The notes under the pieces are model-generated. The model was not told where the DNA came from. It was given only the letters and a program-made list of their open reading frames with translations, and searched no databases. Shown here in pieces: positions 8,633-17,464 of a stretch of 64,000 nucleotides of DNA. The number at the start of each line of letters is the position of its first letter. Position 1 is the first letter of the stretch. The DNA comes from Enterobacter sp. RHBSTW-00175 (GTDB taxonomy: Bacteria > Pseudomonadota > Gammaproteobacteria > Enterobacterales > Enterobacteriaceae), in the NCBI RefSeq assembly GCF_013927005.1, contig NZ_CP055931.1:16793-80792 (forward strand), in the 5' to 3' direction. A program made the position numbers and the translations under genes.

Positions 8633-9678
8633 AGCCGTATTTCCGTAAAGCCGGAAACCCGGCTTCACACACACACGTACTCCCGGCTCTCCGTAGAGCC
8701 GCATTCCCGGTCGTTCTGCTAGCGGCGACCGCGCTCGCGGGCTGCGCGACCACCAATCCGCCGCCGGAGATTTCCTACGACAATGCGGCTCCGGCGGTGC
8801 AGACCGTCGATCCACCCGCGCCGGTCACCGTGGTCGAGCTGCCCCGGCCGCTGCCGCTGCCTGGCCAATTGCAGCGTGTGGAGGAGACGCGGCGTGCCCC
8901 GGAGCCTTCTAATCCGACCGCTCGCGTCAACCAGGCAAACGAGGCGGCACGAGTCCAGCCGGTGCGCGACGGCTTCATTAACTCGATGCAGGTCTACCCG
9001 TGGACTCAAGGGGCGCTTTATCAAGTCTATACCGCCGTCGGGCAGATCACCGACATCGCGCTCCAACCCGGGGAGCAGCTTGTCGGCGCAGGCCCGGTGG
9101 CCGCCGGCGACACAGTGCGCTGGATCATCGGCGACACCGAGAGCGGATCGGGGGCAACGCGCCAGATCCACATCCTAGTAAAGCCCACCCGCGCCGACCT
9201 GATGACAAACCTCGTCATCAACACCAACATGCGCACCTATCACATGGAGCTGCGCTCGACAGAGCGCACCTATATGGCGTCGGTCTCATGGCAGTATCCG
9301 CAAGACCAGCTCATTGCGCTGCGCCGTCAGAACGCCGAGGCGCAGGCGGCCCAGCCGGTGGCGAGCGGCGTCGATCTCGCGAACGTCAACTTCCGCTATG
9401 CGATCGAGGGCGACCGTGCGCCGTGGCGGCCGCTGCGCGCCTTCGACGACGGACGCCAGGTCTTTATCGAGTTTCCGCGCGGCATCGGTCAGGGCGAGAT
9501 GCCGCCACTCTTCGTCGTCGGCCCCGAGGGCAACACCTCTGAGCTCGTGAACTATCGCGTTCGCGGCCACCACATGATCGTTGATCGTCTGTTCGCGGCT
9601 GCCGAACTTCGCTTCGGCTCCGGCCGCGAGCAGAAGCGCGTCAGGATCGTCCGCACAGACGGGAGGCCGACCTCGTGA
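8629..9678 (+). CDS. trbG: P-type conjugative transfer protein TrbG (VirB9-like)
   Basis: The product is 349 aa with an N-terminal signal ending in a lipobox-like LAATALAGC. A proline-rich linker follows, then the VirB9/CagX domain (about residue 120 on: VYPWTQGALYQVYTAVGQIT, DTVRWIIGDTESG, YAIEGDRAPWRPLRAFDDGR, VNYRVRGHHMIVDRLF). TrbG helps form the periplasmic/outer-membrane core of a type IV secretion channel. It overlaps the trbF remnant upstream and trbI downstream. With the rest of the trb operon absent from this window it is probably a non-functional leftover. Confidence 0.92.
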   Translation: MKPYFRKAGNPASHTHVLPALRRAAFPVVLLAATALAGCATTNPPPEISYDNAAPAVQTVDPPAPVTVVELPRPLPLPGQLQRVEETRRAPEPSNPTARVNQANEAARVQPVRDGFINSMQVYPWTQGALYQVYTAVGQITDIALQPGEQLVGAGPVAAGDTVRWIIGDTESGSGATRQIHILVKPTRADLMTNLVINTNMRTYHMELRSTERTYMASVSWQYPQDQLIALRRQNAEAQAAQPVASGVDLANVNFRYAIEGDRAPWRPLRAFDDGRQVFIEFPRGIGQGEMPPLFVVGPEGNTSELVNYRVRGHHMIVDRLFAAAELRFGSGREQKRVRIVRTDGRPTS

Positions 9679-10895
9679 GCGAGAACCCGCCCCGGATTGA
9701 GGAAGTGCCGGACGACGATGCGCAGCCCCTGACCGGCGAGCCGGTCGGGCCTGCGCCGATGCGGCTGCGGGCCGAACCGCCCCGCGTCACCCGGTTGTCG
9801 CGGAAGGTTCTCGCCGGCCTCGGTCTTGTCGCCAGCGTCGGGCTCGGAGGTGCGCTGATCTACGCGCTTCAGACCCGCGACGCCGGTCGGCCGAACGACG
9901 AACTCTATTCGACCGAGAACCGCTCGACCGCTGACGGACTGGCCGGCCTGCCGCGAGATTACAGTGGCGTGCCACAGCTCGGTCCCCCTCTTCCCGGTGA
10001 CCTCGGCCGGCCGATCCTTAGTACCCAGGATCGCGGACAGCCGGTGCCCACACCCGGGACGGCCACGCCCAATCCCGGCATCAGCCCGGAAGAGCAGCGC
10101 CGCCTTCAGGAAATCGAGACCGCGCGCACCAGCCGTCTCTTCTCCGGATCGGAAAGCCGGGGCACACCCGCTGCTGCGGGAGCTGCCCCAGCGCTCGCGC
10201 CGGTGCCGGATTTGGCGAGCATTGGCCTCGCTCCGCCGCCCGCCACGCCCTCGGCGCAGGACCGGCAGAACGCGTTTCTGAACGCCGCGGCCGATCGCAG
10301 GACGGTTGCGCCCGATCGCGTCGCTGCGCCAGTATCGCCGAACGTCCTTCAGGCGGGAGCAGTGATATCCGCGGCGCTGATCACCGGCATCCGATCCGAT
10401 CTACCCGGCCAGATCACCGCGCAGGTCACCGAAAACATCTACGACAGCCCAACCGGCCGTATCTTGCTTGTGCCGCAAGGCACTCGTGTGGTCGGGCAGT
10501 ACGACAACAACGTGCAGTTCGGCCAGAGCCGAGTCCTGCTCGTCTGGACTCGGCTCGTCTTCCCGAACGGGCGCTCGATCGTTCTCGAGCGCCAGCCTGG
10601 TGCTGACGCTGAAGGGTTCGCCGGGCTGCAGGATGGCGTCGATTACCATTGGTGGGATCTGGCCAAGGCTGCGGGATTGTCGACACTGCTGAGCGTCGGC
10701 GCCGAACTCGCGGTCGACAACGACGATCAGCTCGTTCAGGCGATCCGGAACGGTGGGCAGGACACCATCAACGACGCAGGGCAGCAGATTGTGAGGCGTC
10801 AGCTCAACGTCGCGCCCACGATCACTATTCGGCCCGGATTTCCCGTGCGCGTTCTCGTGACGCGAGACTTGGTACTGGAGCCATATGGAGGGTGA
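9675..10895 (+). CDS. trbI: Conjugative transfer protein TrbI (VirB10-like)
   Basis: The product is 406 aa from a GTG start overlapping the trbG stop (GTGA). Order: acidic N-terminal cytoplasmic tail, one membrane helix (VLAGLGLVASVGLGGALIYA, about residues 45-65), a proline-rich periplasmic linker, and the VirB10 C-terminal beta-barrel domain (QAGAVISAALITGIRSDLPG; later LLVPQGTRVVGQYDN and a terminal NVAPTITIRPGFPVRVLVTR). In complete systems it spans both membranes and energises the channel. It is intact here but orphaned. Confidence 0.93.
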   Translation: MSENPPRIEEVPDDDAQPLTGEPVGPAPMRLRAEPPRVTRLSRKVLAGLGLVASVGLGGALIYALQTRDAGRPNDELYSTENRSTADGLAGLPRDYSGVPQLGPPLPGDLGRPILSTQDRGQPVPTPGTATPNPGISPEEQRRLQEIETARTSRLFSGSESRGTPAAAGAAPALAPVPDLASIGLAPPPATPSAQDRQNAFLNAAADRRTVAPDRVAAPVSPNVLQAGAVISAALITGIRSDLPGQITAQVTENIYDSPTGRILLVPQGTRVVGQYDNNVQFGQSRVLLVWTRLVFPNGRSIVLERQPGADAEGFAGLQDGVDYHWWDLAKAAGLSTLLSVGAELAVDNDDQLVQAIRNGGQDTINDAGQQIVRRQLNVAPTITIRPGFPVRVLVTRDLVLEPYGG

Positions 10896-11134
10896 TGATG
10901 TCGAAGCTTAAGCTAGGCCCCATCGCGGACGACAAGCCGCTTAAGGTACAGGTCGAGCTACCTGCAGCTCTCCACCAGGACCTTGTTGACTACGCCCACC
11001 TATTGGGCCGAGAGCAAGGTCAGTCCGCTGTTGACCCAGCTCGGTTAATCGTCCCGATGTTACAACGGTTCATCGCGACAGACCGTGGCTTCGCCAAAGC
11101 CAGGCGAACGTTGACGCCGGGGAGCGCCGATTAA
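10895..11134 (+). CDS. DUF2274 protein of trb operons
   Basis: The product is 79 aa, with the start overlapping the trbI stop (TGATG); ATG 10,898 is equally possible. The sequence SKLKLGPIADDKPLKVQVEL and ALHQDLVDYAHLL match DUF2274, a small protein that regularly follows trbI in Tn4371-type and related conjugative elements. The beta-strand plus helices arrangement resembles ribbon-helix-helix regulators, but its function is unproven. Its stop overlaps that of the convergent LysR gene by 4 bp. Confidence 0.85.
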   Translation: MMSKLKLGPIADDKPLKVQVELPAALHQDLVDYAHLLGREQGQSAVDPARLIVPMLQRFIATDRGFAKARRTLTPGSAD

Positions 11135-12027
11135 TCCGTGGTCCCCGCTCTAGAGGGGGTGTCGAAACACTTCAGCAGCAGCGGCAGAGTCGGGTTGTCG
11201 TTGTCACTGGAAGAAATTATAGCGGCCGTCGGCGCCCGCGCCGATGGGAGCGGGATCAACGCGATATCCGGCCGGTAGATCACGCTGGTGATGGTCAAGC
11301 CGAAGCCCTGTTCGACCATCGTCAGCAGGGTTTCTCGGCTGACTTGTTGGATCGAGAGTTGAACCGCTCCGTCTCCGGCGCCCACCATGCGCCGGAGTAT
11401 GCCAGCGAGCTCACGCCCAGCGCCATCCGAGCGAACGAGGAAGACTTCGTCACAAACGTCCTCCCACGACAGCTGTGGCCGTGCTGCCAACTCGTGAAGC
11501 GGGGACAATGCCACGAACAGATCTGGTTCGCAGAGACGTCGAACTTGGAACTGAGGGCTCTTGCTCGCACTCAGGCTGATTGCTGCGTCCAGTAATCCGC
11601 GCTTCACCCCCAAAGTGTTTTCTTCTGAAGTGCCTTCCTCAAGCTTTACCTCGATCGTCGGATGTCTATTTCTGAATGCCGAGAGAATGTTGATGATCGG
11701 GCACGCCGGGAACGCTTCAAGCATTCCAAACCTCACGAGCCCGGTCTTGAGTTTCCGCGCGGAGCGGATCTCCGTTGCGGCGTTACGAAGGTAGCGCGCT
11801 CCCACCACCGCTTGTTGAAGGAAGCGCTCACCTTCTGGAGTCAGCCCTGCCCCCGCTCGCGTACGCTTGAAGAGAGAAAAGCCAAGTTGGCGCTCAAACA
11901 GCTGCACACGTCGGCTGACGGTGGATTGCGATATCGATAGGCGCTCCGCCGCTCGGCGGAAGCTGCCGGCCTCGGCGACCTGAACGGCGTACTTCAGGTA
12001 TCGGAGATCAAGAGTCAGGTCGGGCAT
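11131..12027 (-). CDS. LysR-family regulator
   Basis: The product is 298 aa. The N-terminal winged helix is LRYLKYAVQVAEAGSFRRAA followed by ERLSISQSTVSRRVQLFERQ. The rest is a periplasmic-binding-like effector domain (about residues 95-290) beginning GLVRFGMLEAFPACPIINIL. It lies convergent to DUF2274. A LysR gene in this position is common beside trb operons. It is one of two LysR regulators in the island that could bind the four TAT-N7-ATA boxes. I saw no such box immediately upstream of its own start. Confidence 0.9.
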   Translation of the reverse strand: MPDLTLDLRYLKYAVQVAEAGSFRRAAERLSISQSTVSRRVQLFERQLGFSLFKRTRAGAGLTPEGERFLQQAVVGARYLRNAATEIRSARKLKTGLVRFGMLEAFPACPIINILSAFRNRHPTIEVKLEEGTSEENTLGVKRGLLDAAISLSASKSPQFQVRRLCEPDLFVALSPLHELAARPQLSWEDVCDEVFLVRSDGAGRELAGILRRMVGAGDGAVQLSIQQVSRETLLTMVEQGFGLTITSVIYRPDIALIPLPSARAPTAAIISSSDNDNPTLPLLLKCFDTPSRAGTTD

Positions 12028-12248
12028 GAGACCCGTCCGATCATACCGGCGGTCTCATCGGCGAACCGCCTGCGCCCGGTGAGCGGCACCCATGCACGTC
12101 CACTTTCATCGAGCCCACCCCCGCTAGCGCCTGGGGAACGAGCACGTCCGTTGATCTCAGATGTGGAATCCGAGCTGAGCCCCTCAATGAGCATGACCAT
12201 GTCCGAATCTGTCATAGATGCATGCGGCGGTCATACATTTTCACACGC

Positions 12249-12276
12249 TTGAAGTCTATGCGCGAAGCATATATTC
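12249..12276 (+). promoter_or_regulatory. MarR promoter with palindromic operator in the -35/-10 spacer
   Basis: TTGAAG (12,249-12,254), a 17-bp spacer containing the palindrome TATGCGCGAAGCATA (12,257-12,271), and TATTCT (12,272-12,277) form a sigma70-like promoter with the operator between the hexamers. The ATG follows within 7 bp of the -10, so the transcript is nearly leaderless. Binding here would block RNA polymerase, consistent with autorepression. Confidence 0.75.
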
Positions 12277-12283
12277 TTGCGGT

Positions 12284-12817
12284 ATGGAGCCTGAGGTCGC
12301 CAAGTACCATTTAGGTGCACTCGCGTTGGCCGTTGCAGACAGCATCGCCAGTGTCTCGGCCTCGTTTTCACCAAGCGGCCCGGGGACCGCCGTGATGGTG
12401 TTACTCAGCATGGAGCCCGGACTGCCGATCAGCGTTTTGGCTACCTCGATCGGGCTTTCTCATGCCGGGACGGTGCGATTGATCGATAGGCTCGAGCGCG
12501 AACAGTTGGTGGAACGACGAAGACAAATCACCGACAGGCGGGCGCGCTTCATTCACCTCACCAATTCGGGGAAGAAGATAACGGACGCCTTGCTCAAGGC
12601 ACGGGAGCAGGTGATCTCCGAATGTATTTCGCCCCTGTCGCCCAATGACCTCGACATTCTAGGCATGCTGTCGGAGCGGCTCCTTGTGGCAAACGGCTTC
12701 GACAAAGATGGCTCGGTCAGCCTTTGCCATCTGTGCGGCTACAGCAGGATCGCGCCTTCCCGTGGTAAAGCTAAGCCGGGGCGCTCGCCACGCTGGAACG
12801 TCGCATCAGAAGGCTGA
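12284..12817 (+). CDS. MarR-family regulator with C-terminal cysteines
   Basis: The product is 177 aa. The start at ATG 12,284 is chosen because a longer frame (from 12,218) would run through the promoter and operator. The winged helix is at about residues 45-100 (LPISVLATSIGLSHAGTVRL then IDRLEREQLVERRRQITDRR). Near the end, SLCHLCGYSRIA carries a CxxC pair. Related MarR proteins with a terminal CxLC motif are candidate thiol redox or electrophile sensors; that role is inference. The YeeE-type sulfur transporter follows 26 bp downstream and is probably co-transcribed. Confidence 0.88.
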   Translation: MEPEVAKYHLGALALAVADSIASVSASFSPSGPGTAVMVLLSMEPGLPISVLATSIGLSHAGTVRLIDRLEREQLVERRRQITDRRARFIHLTNSGKKITDALLKAREQVISECISPLSPNDLDILGMLSERLLVANGFDKDGSVSLCHLCGYSRIAPSRGKAKPGRSPRWNVASEG

Positions 12818-12843
12818 CGATATGATCAGGCAGGCTTGAAATA

Positions 12844-13803
12844 ATGGGATCGTTTGCGCTCGAACTTCTTCTATGCGTACTTGCCTTCGGGTTCGGATAT
12901 GCGGCGAACCAAGGCGGAACCTGTTTAGTGGTGGCCGCTCATGAGTTACACAGAAGACAGCCGCCGAAAATGTTCGTCGGATTTCTCGCAGCGTCGGCAG
13001 CGGCAGGCCTGGTTGCGGTCCCGATAGTCTGGACGGGAACACTGGGCGCAACACTCGCACCCTCGACCAGCATCAATTTCCTCCTGCTCATCGGCGCCAT
13101 CGCCTTCGGCCTCGGCGCACTCATTAATGACACATGCCTGCTCGGATCGCTGGCGCGGCTTGGGGATGGGGAGATGCGACTTCTAGCTCTACCCTTGGGA
13201 TTAACGATTGGTATCTTGGCTGCCGACCATGGCAGGTTCGGCTACGATTCAACATGGCCAAGCTTAATCTCCAAACCGAGCGCAACAGGCCTCGTTACTC
13301 TCCTAGCCTTCCTAGTTGTGCTCGTGCTGGCACTCGTTTTCGTTTCCACGAAGAGCGTTCTGCGAACAAAGCCGGGTTGGTCGTTCGGCGCTTCGATGAT
13401 TGGACTCGGTATCACTGGCGGACTTCTATATGCACTCTCGCCGGCCTGGACCTTCGCAGACGTGATTCAACGCGCCCTTCCTCTCAGAATGTCCCCGGCC
13501 GGCGAGGTCGCGCTCACTGCGGTGATCTCTTCGATCGCAGGCGCCCTAACCGCCTCCTTTCGCCAAGGCAATCTGCGTCTCCAACTGCCGACAGCCAATG
13601 GCATTCTGCGATCTGTCGTCGGCGGCACATTGATGGGTATCGGCATCGCGCTCATACCCGGCGGGAATGATGGGTTGATCCTCGCAGCGGTTCCGACTCT
13701 TTCACCTGGTGGGATAGTCGCCTACCTTCTGATGACGACGACAATCGTCTTCGGATTTGCAGCGCGTGGTAAGTTATTCCGGCGCTGCCTTTCACGGCCA
13801 TGA
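12844..13803 (+). CDS. YeeE/YedE-type sulfur-compound transporter
   Basis: The product is 319 aa with about nine to ten hydrophobic segments. Family signatures are GYAANQGGTCLVVAAHEL (residues about 19-36), ALINDTCLLGSLARLGDG and, near the end, FRQGNLRLQLP with GGTLMGIGIALIPGGNDGLI. The conserved cysteines in GGTCLV and NDTCLLGS correspond to the substrate relay of the thiosulfate importer TsuA/YeeE. It would sit in the inner membrane and import thiosulfate or a related sulfur species. Its place behind a cysteine-bearing MarR regulator suggests sulfur supply for thiol repair. Confidence 0.85.
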   Translation: MGSFALELLLCVLAFGFGYAANQGGTCLVVAAHELHRRQPPKMFVGFLAASAAAGLVAVPIVWTGTLGATLAPSTSINFLLLIGAIAFGLGALINDTCLLGSLARLGDGEMRLLALPLGLTIGILAADHGRFGYDSTWPSLISKPSATGLVTLLAFLVVLVLALVFVSTKSVLRTKPGWSFGASMIGLGITGGLLYALSPAWTFADVIQRALPLRMSPAGEVALTAVISSIAGALTASFRQGNLRLQLPTANGILRSVVGGTLMGIGIALIPGGNDGLILAAVPTLSPGGIVAYLLMTTTIVFGFAARGKLFRRCLSRP

Positions 13804-13841
13804 TAAGGGCAACAGAGGACTTGCCCTCCTGACATGAGCAT

Positions 13842-14252
13842 TTATCCCGACCGGGAATATCGGCTGACTAGCTCGTATGCCTTTGCAGGCCCTTGGACCA
13901 TGATGACCACTTCAAAGGCCGCCGGCCCCAGAATCCTGTAGGTTGCATGGTAGGTGTCGTCTCCGCAGGCATAGACGCCACTCGCTTCCAACCCGGTATC
14001 CGTCCGCGAGAAACTCAAGCTGAGGAACTGCGTCCCGATATGAGGTCCGTCTGCGAACTCGACGACAACACTGTCCTCGCTCAAGCGATAGCGATACTGC
14101 CGGCACGCGGAGAATACTCTGCCATCTGCCAGTGAGAGAATGCCGCTCTCTCGATAAGCGAGCGCGCCTTCGCCGATCGCTGCTACGATTTCGGTGGGCA
14201 TGGTTATCTCGTCCAGGGCCGCGTCCATCCGTACAGGCTGGACGTTTGCCAA
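13842..14252 (-). CDS. DUF6314 family protein
   Basis: The product is 136 aa. It shows the family pattern GEGALAYRESGILSLADGRV, an aromatic SACRQYRYRL, EFADGP, YACGDDTYHATYRI and a C-terminal VQGPAKAYELVSRYSR. DUF6314 proteins are lipocalin-like small beta-barrels of unknown ligand. The usual GxW motif expected near the start is not evident, so the N-terminus may be altered. It is divergent from the RclC-like gene, with a palindromic operator between them. Confidence 0.7.
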   Translation of the reverse strand: MANVQPVRMDAALDEITMPTEIVAAIGEGALAYRESGILSLADGRVFSACRQYRYRLSEDSVVVEFADGPHIGTQFLSLSFSRTDTGLEASGVYACGDDTYHATYRILGPAAFEVVIMVQGPAKAYELVSRYSRSG

Positions 14253-14406
14253 CGGGCTATAGGCCCACCCGGAGCGCCAGCCCCATCAAGTCAAAATCCC
14301 GCAAAGGTCGCGCGTTTGCTGGGTAAAGGCATCGCCGATGAGGATGGCTTCGTGAGGCAGCGAAGCGCGAGCCAGCCGCTCGACATATCTCGCTTATTAG
14401 TATATG

Positions 14407-14428
14407 GTATATGCGTCGCGCATATACT
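14407..14428. promoter_or_regulatory. MarR-type palindrome between DUF6314 and rclC-like genes
   Basis: GTATATGCG-TCG-CGCATATAC (14,408-14,428) is a perfect inverted repeat with 9-bp arms and contains the island motif TATGCGTCGCGCATA (14,410-14,424). TATACT at 14,423-14,428 could be the -10 of the rightward gene. It lies 71 bp before the rclC-like start and could control both divergent genes. Confidence 0.75.
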
Positions 14429-14498
14429 GCAACGCCTGCCCGAAGCACGTAGACGACGTTCGTGACGTTCCCACGGGACCACTGTTGAGGAATTTTAG

Positions 14499-14987
14499 AT
14501 GAGCATTTTCGACCGTTATGAATTTCTTGTCCCCGAGCACGGTCGGAGGGATCTTGGCCTGCTTAGATGGGCTCTCGTGATCGTATTTCTGTGGTTCGGC
14601 GCGATGAAGTTCACAGCGTACGAGGCCTATGGTATCGCCCCGTTTATCGAACACAGCCCGATCATGAATTGGCTCGGCATGTTCGGGACGCAGGGGCAAA
14701 GCTATTTCATCGGCGTTATCGAGTTATCGACCGGTCTCGTTCTGATCCTTGGTGCATTTCGTCCACTCTTCTCTGCGCTAGGCGCACTAATGTCAGCAGC
14801 GACCTATCTGATCACGCTGACCTTTTTCATCACCACTCCAGGTGTCGCGGAGCAGACTGCCGGCGGCTTTCCTGCGATTTCGGCTGCACCAGGGCAGTTT
14901 CTACTGAAGGACGCAGTTCTGCTAGCGGCGTCCCTCGTGCTGCTGCGTGCTTCGGTCCGCCACAGAGGGGCGCTTGTGCTCTCGTGA
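14499..14987 (+). CDS. RclC/YkgB-like (DUF417) membrane protein
   Basis: The product is 162 aa, slightly shorter than E. coli RclC, with four hydrophobic segments. The signature LRWALVIVFLWFGAMKFTAY followed by EAYGIAPFIEHSPIMNWL matches DUF417 closely. Further helices are at YFIGVIELSTGLVLILG, ALMSAATYLITLTFFITTPG and DAVLLAASLVLLRA. RclC is part of the E. coli reactive-chlorine resistance regulon; its biochemical role is not settled. The upstream palindrome suggests redox-responsive control. ATG 14,499 follows TTGAGGAATTTTAG, a usable ribosome-binding site. Confidence 0.85.
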   Translation: MSIFDRYEFLVPEHGRRDLGLLRWALVIVFLWFGAMKFTAYEAYGIAPFIEHSPIMNWLGMFGTQGQSYFIGVIELSTGLVLILGAFRPLFSALGALMSAATYLITLTFFITTPGVAEQTAGGFPAISAAPGQFLLKDAVLLAASLVLLRASVRHRGALVLS

Positions 14988-15000
14988 CTGTGGTCCTCTC

Positions 15001-15228
15001 GTGACGGCGGGCGTGCAAATCCTGCAGAACCTCCGCGGGGCATGGATGCTCCGTCGCGATATCGAGCCCGGAGGCGCTCAGCTGCATGGCGACGCGGTCT
15101 TCGCCCGTTTCGCCGCAATCCCCGACGTCGTGGAGCACGGACTGTTCCTCAATGGGATTGATACAATCGTGATCGCGCGCGGTGACACGATGGAAGTGCG
15201 ACGCCGGGGGCAAGCTAGGTCTCGCTGA
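15001..15228 (+). pseudogene. DUF6314-like N-terminal fragment
   Basis: From GTG 15,001 the frame reads ILQNLRGAWMLRRDIEPGGA, then GDAVFARFAAIP and VEHGLFLNGI. This resembles the GxW-containing N-terminus of DUF6314 proteins but stops after 75 codons, about half the family length. It may be the decayed remains of a second family member, complementary to the gene at 13,842-14,252, which lacks an obvious GxW start. Low certainty. Confidence 0.35.
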
Positions 15229-15463
15229 TCTGCACCTGCGCGGCCTGGATGACAGCGCTGACGCGGAGTGATTCTCGGGCGCGACCTACGGCGATTCCGA
15301 GCGAAAAGGCTTGCCCTATAGCCGCCAGGTATCAACGGTTCCGCGGCCTTAACGAGCCGGACCCGTTTTTTTCGGCGCGCTCGATCAGTCGAAATCCTCC
15401 GAAACCCTTCTAAAACAGGACATTTTCCACAAGCCGCGCGGAGGAAGAGGACCACGGTATGGC

Positions 15464-15491
15464 TTGCTGTCTATGCTCCGCGCACATATAG
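15464..15491 (+). promoter_or_regulatory. Second MarR promoter with operator in the spacer
   Basis: TTGCTG (15,464-15,469), a 17-bp spacer, and TATAGA (15,487-15,492) form a promoter. The imperfect palindrome TATGCTCCGCGCACATA (15,472-15,488) fills the spacer. The arrangement is the same as at 12,249-12,277: TTGnnG, TCTATGC and the operator occupy matching positions. Confidence 0.7.
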
Positions 15492-15499
15492 ATGTGGCA

Positions 15500-16039
15500 A
15501 TGGATGGACCTCGAGATCGAAACATTTTCGGGGCGTTCGCACTCATGATCAGCGACGACATCGTTCGCGCTAGTTCATCGCGGGCGCCGGAAGCTGGACC
15601 CGCCGCCTCAGCGCTGGCGTTGCTCGCGCACAAGCCCGGGCTCTCGATCCGTATGCTTGCGATCGGGGTGGGCCTTTCACATGCTGGAACTGTTCGCCTG
15701 GTGGATAGATTGGTAAGCGAGGGATTGATCGAGCGTAGGGAGCATTCGACAGACGGGCGCGCGCGATCCCTCTATCTTACTCCAACTGGCAAGGTCGCGA
15801 GCGACGAGGTCCTGGCCTCGCGCGATCAAGTGATTGCCGAAGGGCTATCGATCCTTAATCCAGACGAACTGAAAACCTTATCGGACATCGCTGAACGCGT
15901 TCTCCGAAATCGCTTGGAAAACCTCGAGCAGTCATACCGCATCTGCCGCTTGTGCTGCTACGAGGGCTGCACGAACTGCCCCGTCGATGCCGAATTGCAT
16001 GAGCGAGGTGTGGACCGCGAGAAGAACGACGACGCGTAG
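15500..16039 (+). CDS. MarR-family regulator with C-terminal Cys cluster
   Basis: The product is 179 aa. ATG 15,500 is used because the longer frame from 15,464 overlaps its own promoter. The winged helix is at about residues 45-105 (LSIRMLAIGVGLSHAGTVRL, VDRLVSEGLIERREHSTDGR). The C-terminus YRICRLCCYEGCTNCPVDAE has six cysteines arranged as CxxCC and CxxC, a likely metal or redox-sensing site. It is a paralogue of the regulator at 12,284-12,817 (shared GLSHAGTVRL and DRL). Self-regulation through the upstream palindrome is inferred. Confidence 0.88.
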   Translation: MDGPRDRNIFGAFALMISDDIVRASSSRAPEAGPAASALALLAHKPGLSIRMLAIGVGLSHAGTVRLVDRLVSEGLIERREHSTDGRARSLYLTPTGKVASDEVLASRDQVIAEGLSILNPDELKTLSDIAERVLRNRLENLEQSYRICRLCCYEGCTNCPVDAELHERGVDREKNDDA

Positions 16040-16050
16040 GAGACTCGCAA

Positions 16051-16170
16051 TTGCGGCAGCTCAACGCTGCTCAGATGGCGGGGCTTCATAATGTCAGCGA
16101 GCCTACCATCAGCCGCATTCTTTTGGCTACGCGTCAAGCCGGCCGATCGGGCATGGCGGTCTCATTCTAA
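16051..16170 (+). pseudogene. Helix-turn-helix remnant, recombinase-like
   Basis: A short frame of 39 codons reads LRQLNAAQMAGLHNVSEPTI followed by SRILLATRQAG and ends at TAA. AQMAGLHNVSEPTISRIL looks like the C-terminal helix-turn-helix of a resolvase or similar regulator. There is no credible start; it is probably debris. The following stretch to 16,435 shows no gene or recognisable element. Confidence 0.25.
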
Positions 16171-16435
16171 TATGTCGGTGATCGCCCCACTTTTAGCCGC
16201 TCAATTGATCGGAACGCGGTTTCGGAAGCGGCCGTTCAAACCACTCGCTGCATTCCCATTTCTCTATGTCCGATAGGTAGTTTCGGGGAAAAGCAGTCGG
16301 GAACAGGTTTCGGGAACGCATGCTCCGGCAGGAGCGCAGCGCGCGTCCCAAACGCGTTTTCCCGGTAGAGCTTCCCAATCGGCAAAGTGCGGGCCACCTC
16401 AGACTGCGAACGCGAAAAACCGCCTGGCTGGTCAC

Positions 16436-17464
16436 TCAAGGCAGGGTAACGACGATTTTCGCTGCGGATACACCCGCCTTCAGGGCTTCCAAGGCAGCCT
16501 GGAGCATTTCAAGGCCCTGGCCCACGATCTTCGCCGGAGGGGCGGGGACGAACGTGCGCGCCGCGAGAGCCTGCGGCAGGAATTCGCGGTAGATCATTGG
16601 ACCAACCTCGTCATCCTTGAGGCTCGTCCCGGAGATGTGCGTCGCCTCGACTCCAAATGAACGCTCGTCGGGCGGGGCCAGCGTCGCTGCCACCCGGCGC
16701 GAGCCCTCGCATCTCGCAACTACGGCAAAACAGTCTTTCATGTGACCGGTCGCGTGAAGCGTTCCAGCGAGACTGCGCCCGCGCATTGCCTCAATCACGT
16801 CTTCCACGATGGCTGGACTCGAGTGGTCAAGAACCTCGCTTGCACCCAGCTCCTTCAACAGGCCGACGTTGCGCGCCGAAGCGGTGGCGACGCACCTGTA
16901 GCCCGACGCCACCGCGAGCTGGATGGCGTTGCAGCCAACGCTCGACGATCCACCCCAGACCAGAACGACCTCTGGACGCGCGGTCGGCGAGTGTAACGGT
17001 GGCGCGAGAGCCAACTGTGTCCGTCCGTAGAGCCCGCTTGCGGCGGTGCCAAGGCCAAGCGGGAGGACTGCCGCATCAGCGAAGGCAATGTTGTTGGGGA
17101 TCGGCGCCGCCATGTGGTCCAGCACGATCGTGTGGTGCTGGAACGCACCCTGCGCAGGTTGATTTACGGTTGTCCCGACCGCCTGTCCGATGACTCGATC
17201 GCCGACCTTGAACCGCTCGACCGCGCCACCGACCGCCGCGACCTCACCGGAGACGTCGCTGCCGAGAATCGCGGGATAGTCGAGCCATGGCAAAAGCGCG
17301 ACGTCCTGCAGAATCCAGTCGAGTGGGTTGATCGCGATGGCCGCGTTGCGGATCAATATCTCGTTCGCCGCCAGATGCGGCAGAGCGGTGACACCGATCC
17401 TCAGTGGCTGCCCCGGCGCTTTCTGCCAGGCGGCCTGATTAGTCACGGTTTCGGTCATCATCAA
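16436..17464 (-). CDS. Medium-chain dehydrogenase/reductase (quinone-oxidoreductase-like)
   Basis: The product is 342 aa. The GroES-like N-terminal half includes [20 protein letters not shown] and [20 protein letters not shown] with KVGDRVIG. The Rossmann half has [20 protein letters not shown] (NAD(P)-binding) and [10 protein letters not shown]. The catalytic and structural zinc ligands of alcohol dehydrogenases are not seen, fitting zinc-free quinone or enone reductases that use NADPH on electrophiles. Its start overlaps the msrA stop (ATGA), placing it third in the hydrolase/OsmC-msrA-reductase operon. Confidence 0.88.
   Translation of the reverse strand: MMMTETVTNQAAWQKAPGQPLRIGVTALPHLAANEILIRNAAIAINPLDWILQDVALLPWLDYPAILGSDVSGEVAAVGGAVERFKVGDRVIGQAVGTTVNQPAQGAFQHHTIVLDHMAAPIPNNIAFADAAVLPLGLGTAASGLYGRTQLALAPPLHSPTARPEVVLVWGGSSSVGCNAIQLAVASGYRCVATASARNVGLLKELGASEVLDHSSPAIVEDVIEAMRGRSLAGTLHATGHMKDCFAVVARCEGSRRVAATLAPPDERSFGVEATHISGTSLKDDEVGPMIYREFLPQALAARTFVPAPPAKIVGQGLEMLQAALEALKAGVSAAKIVVTLP

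Noticed and set aside
12015..12215. Minus-strand 66-codon frame upstream of the LysR gene
   Set aside because: It overlaps the LysR start, has no ribosome-binding site and resembles no family.
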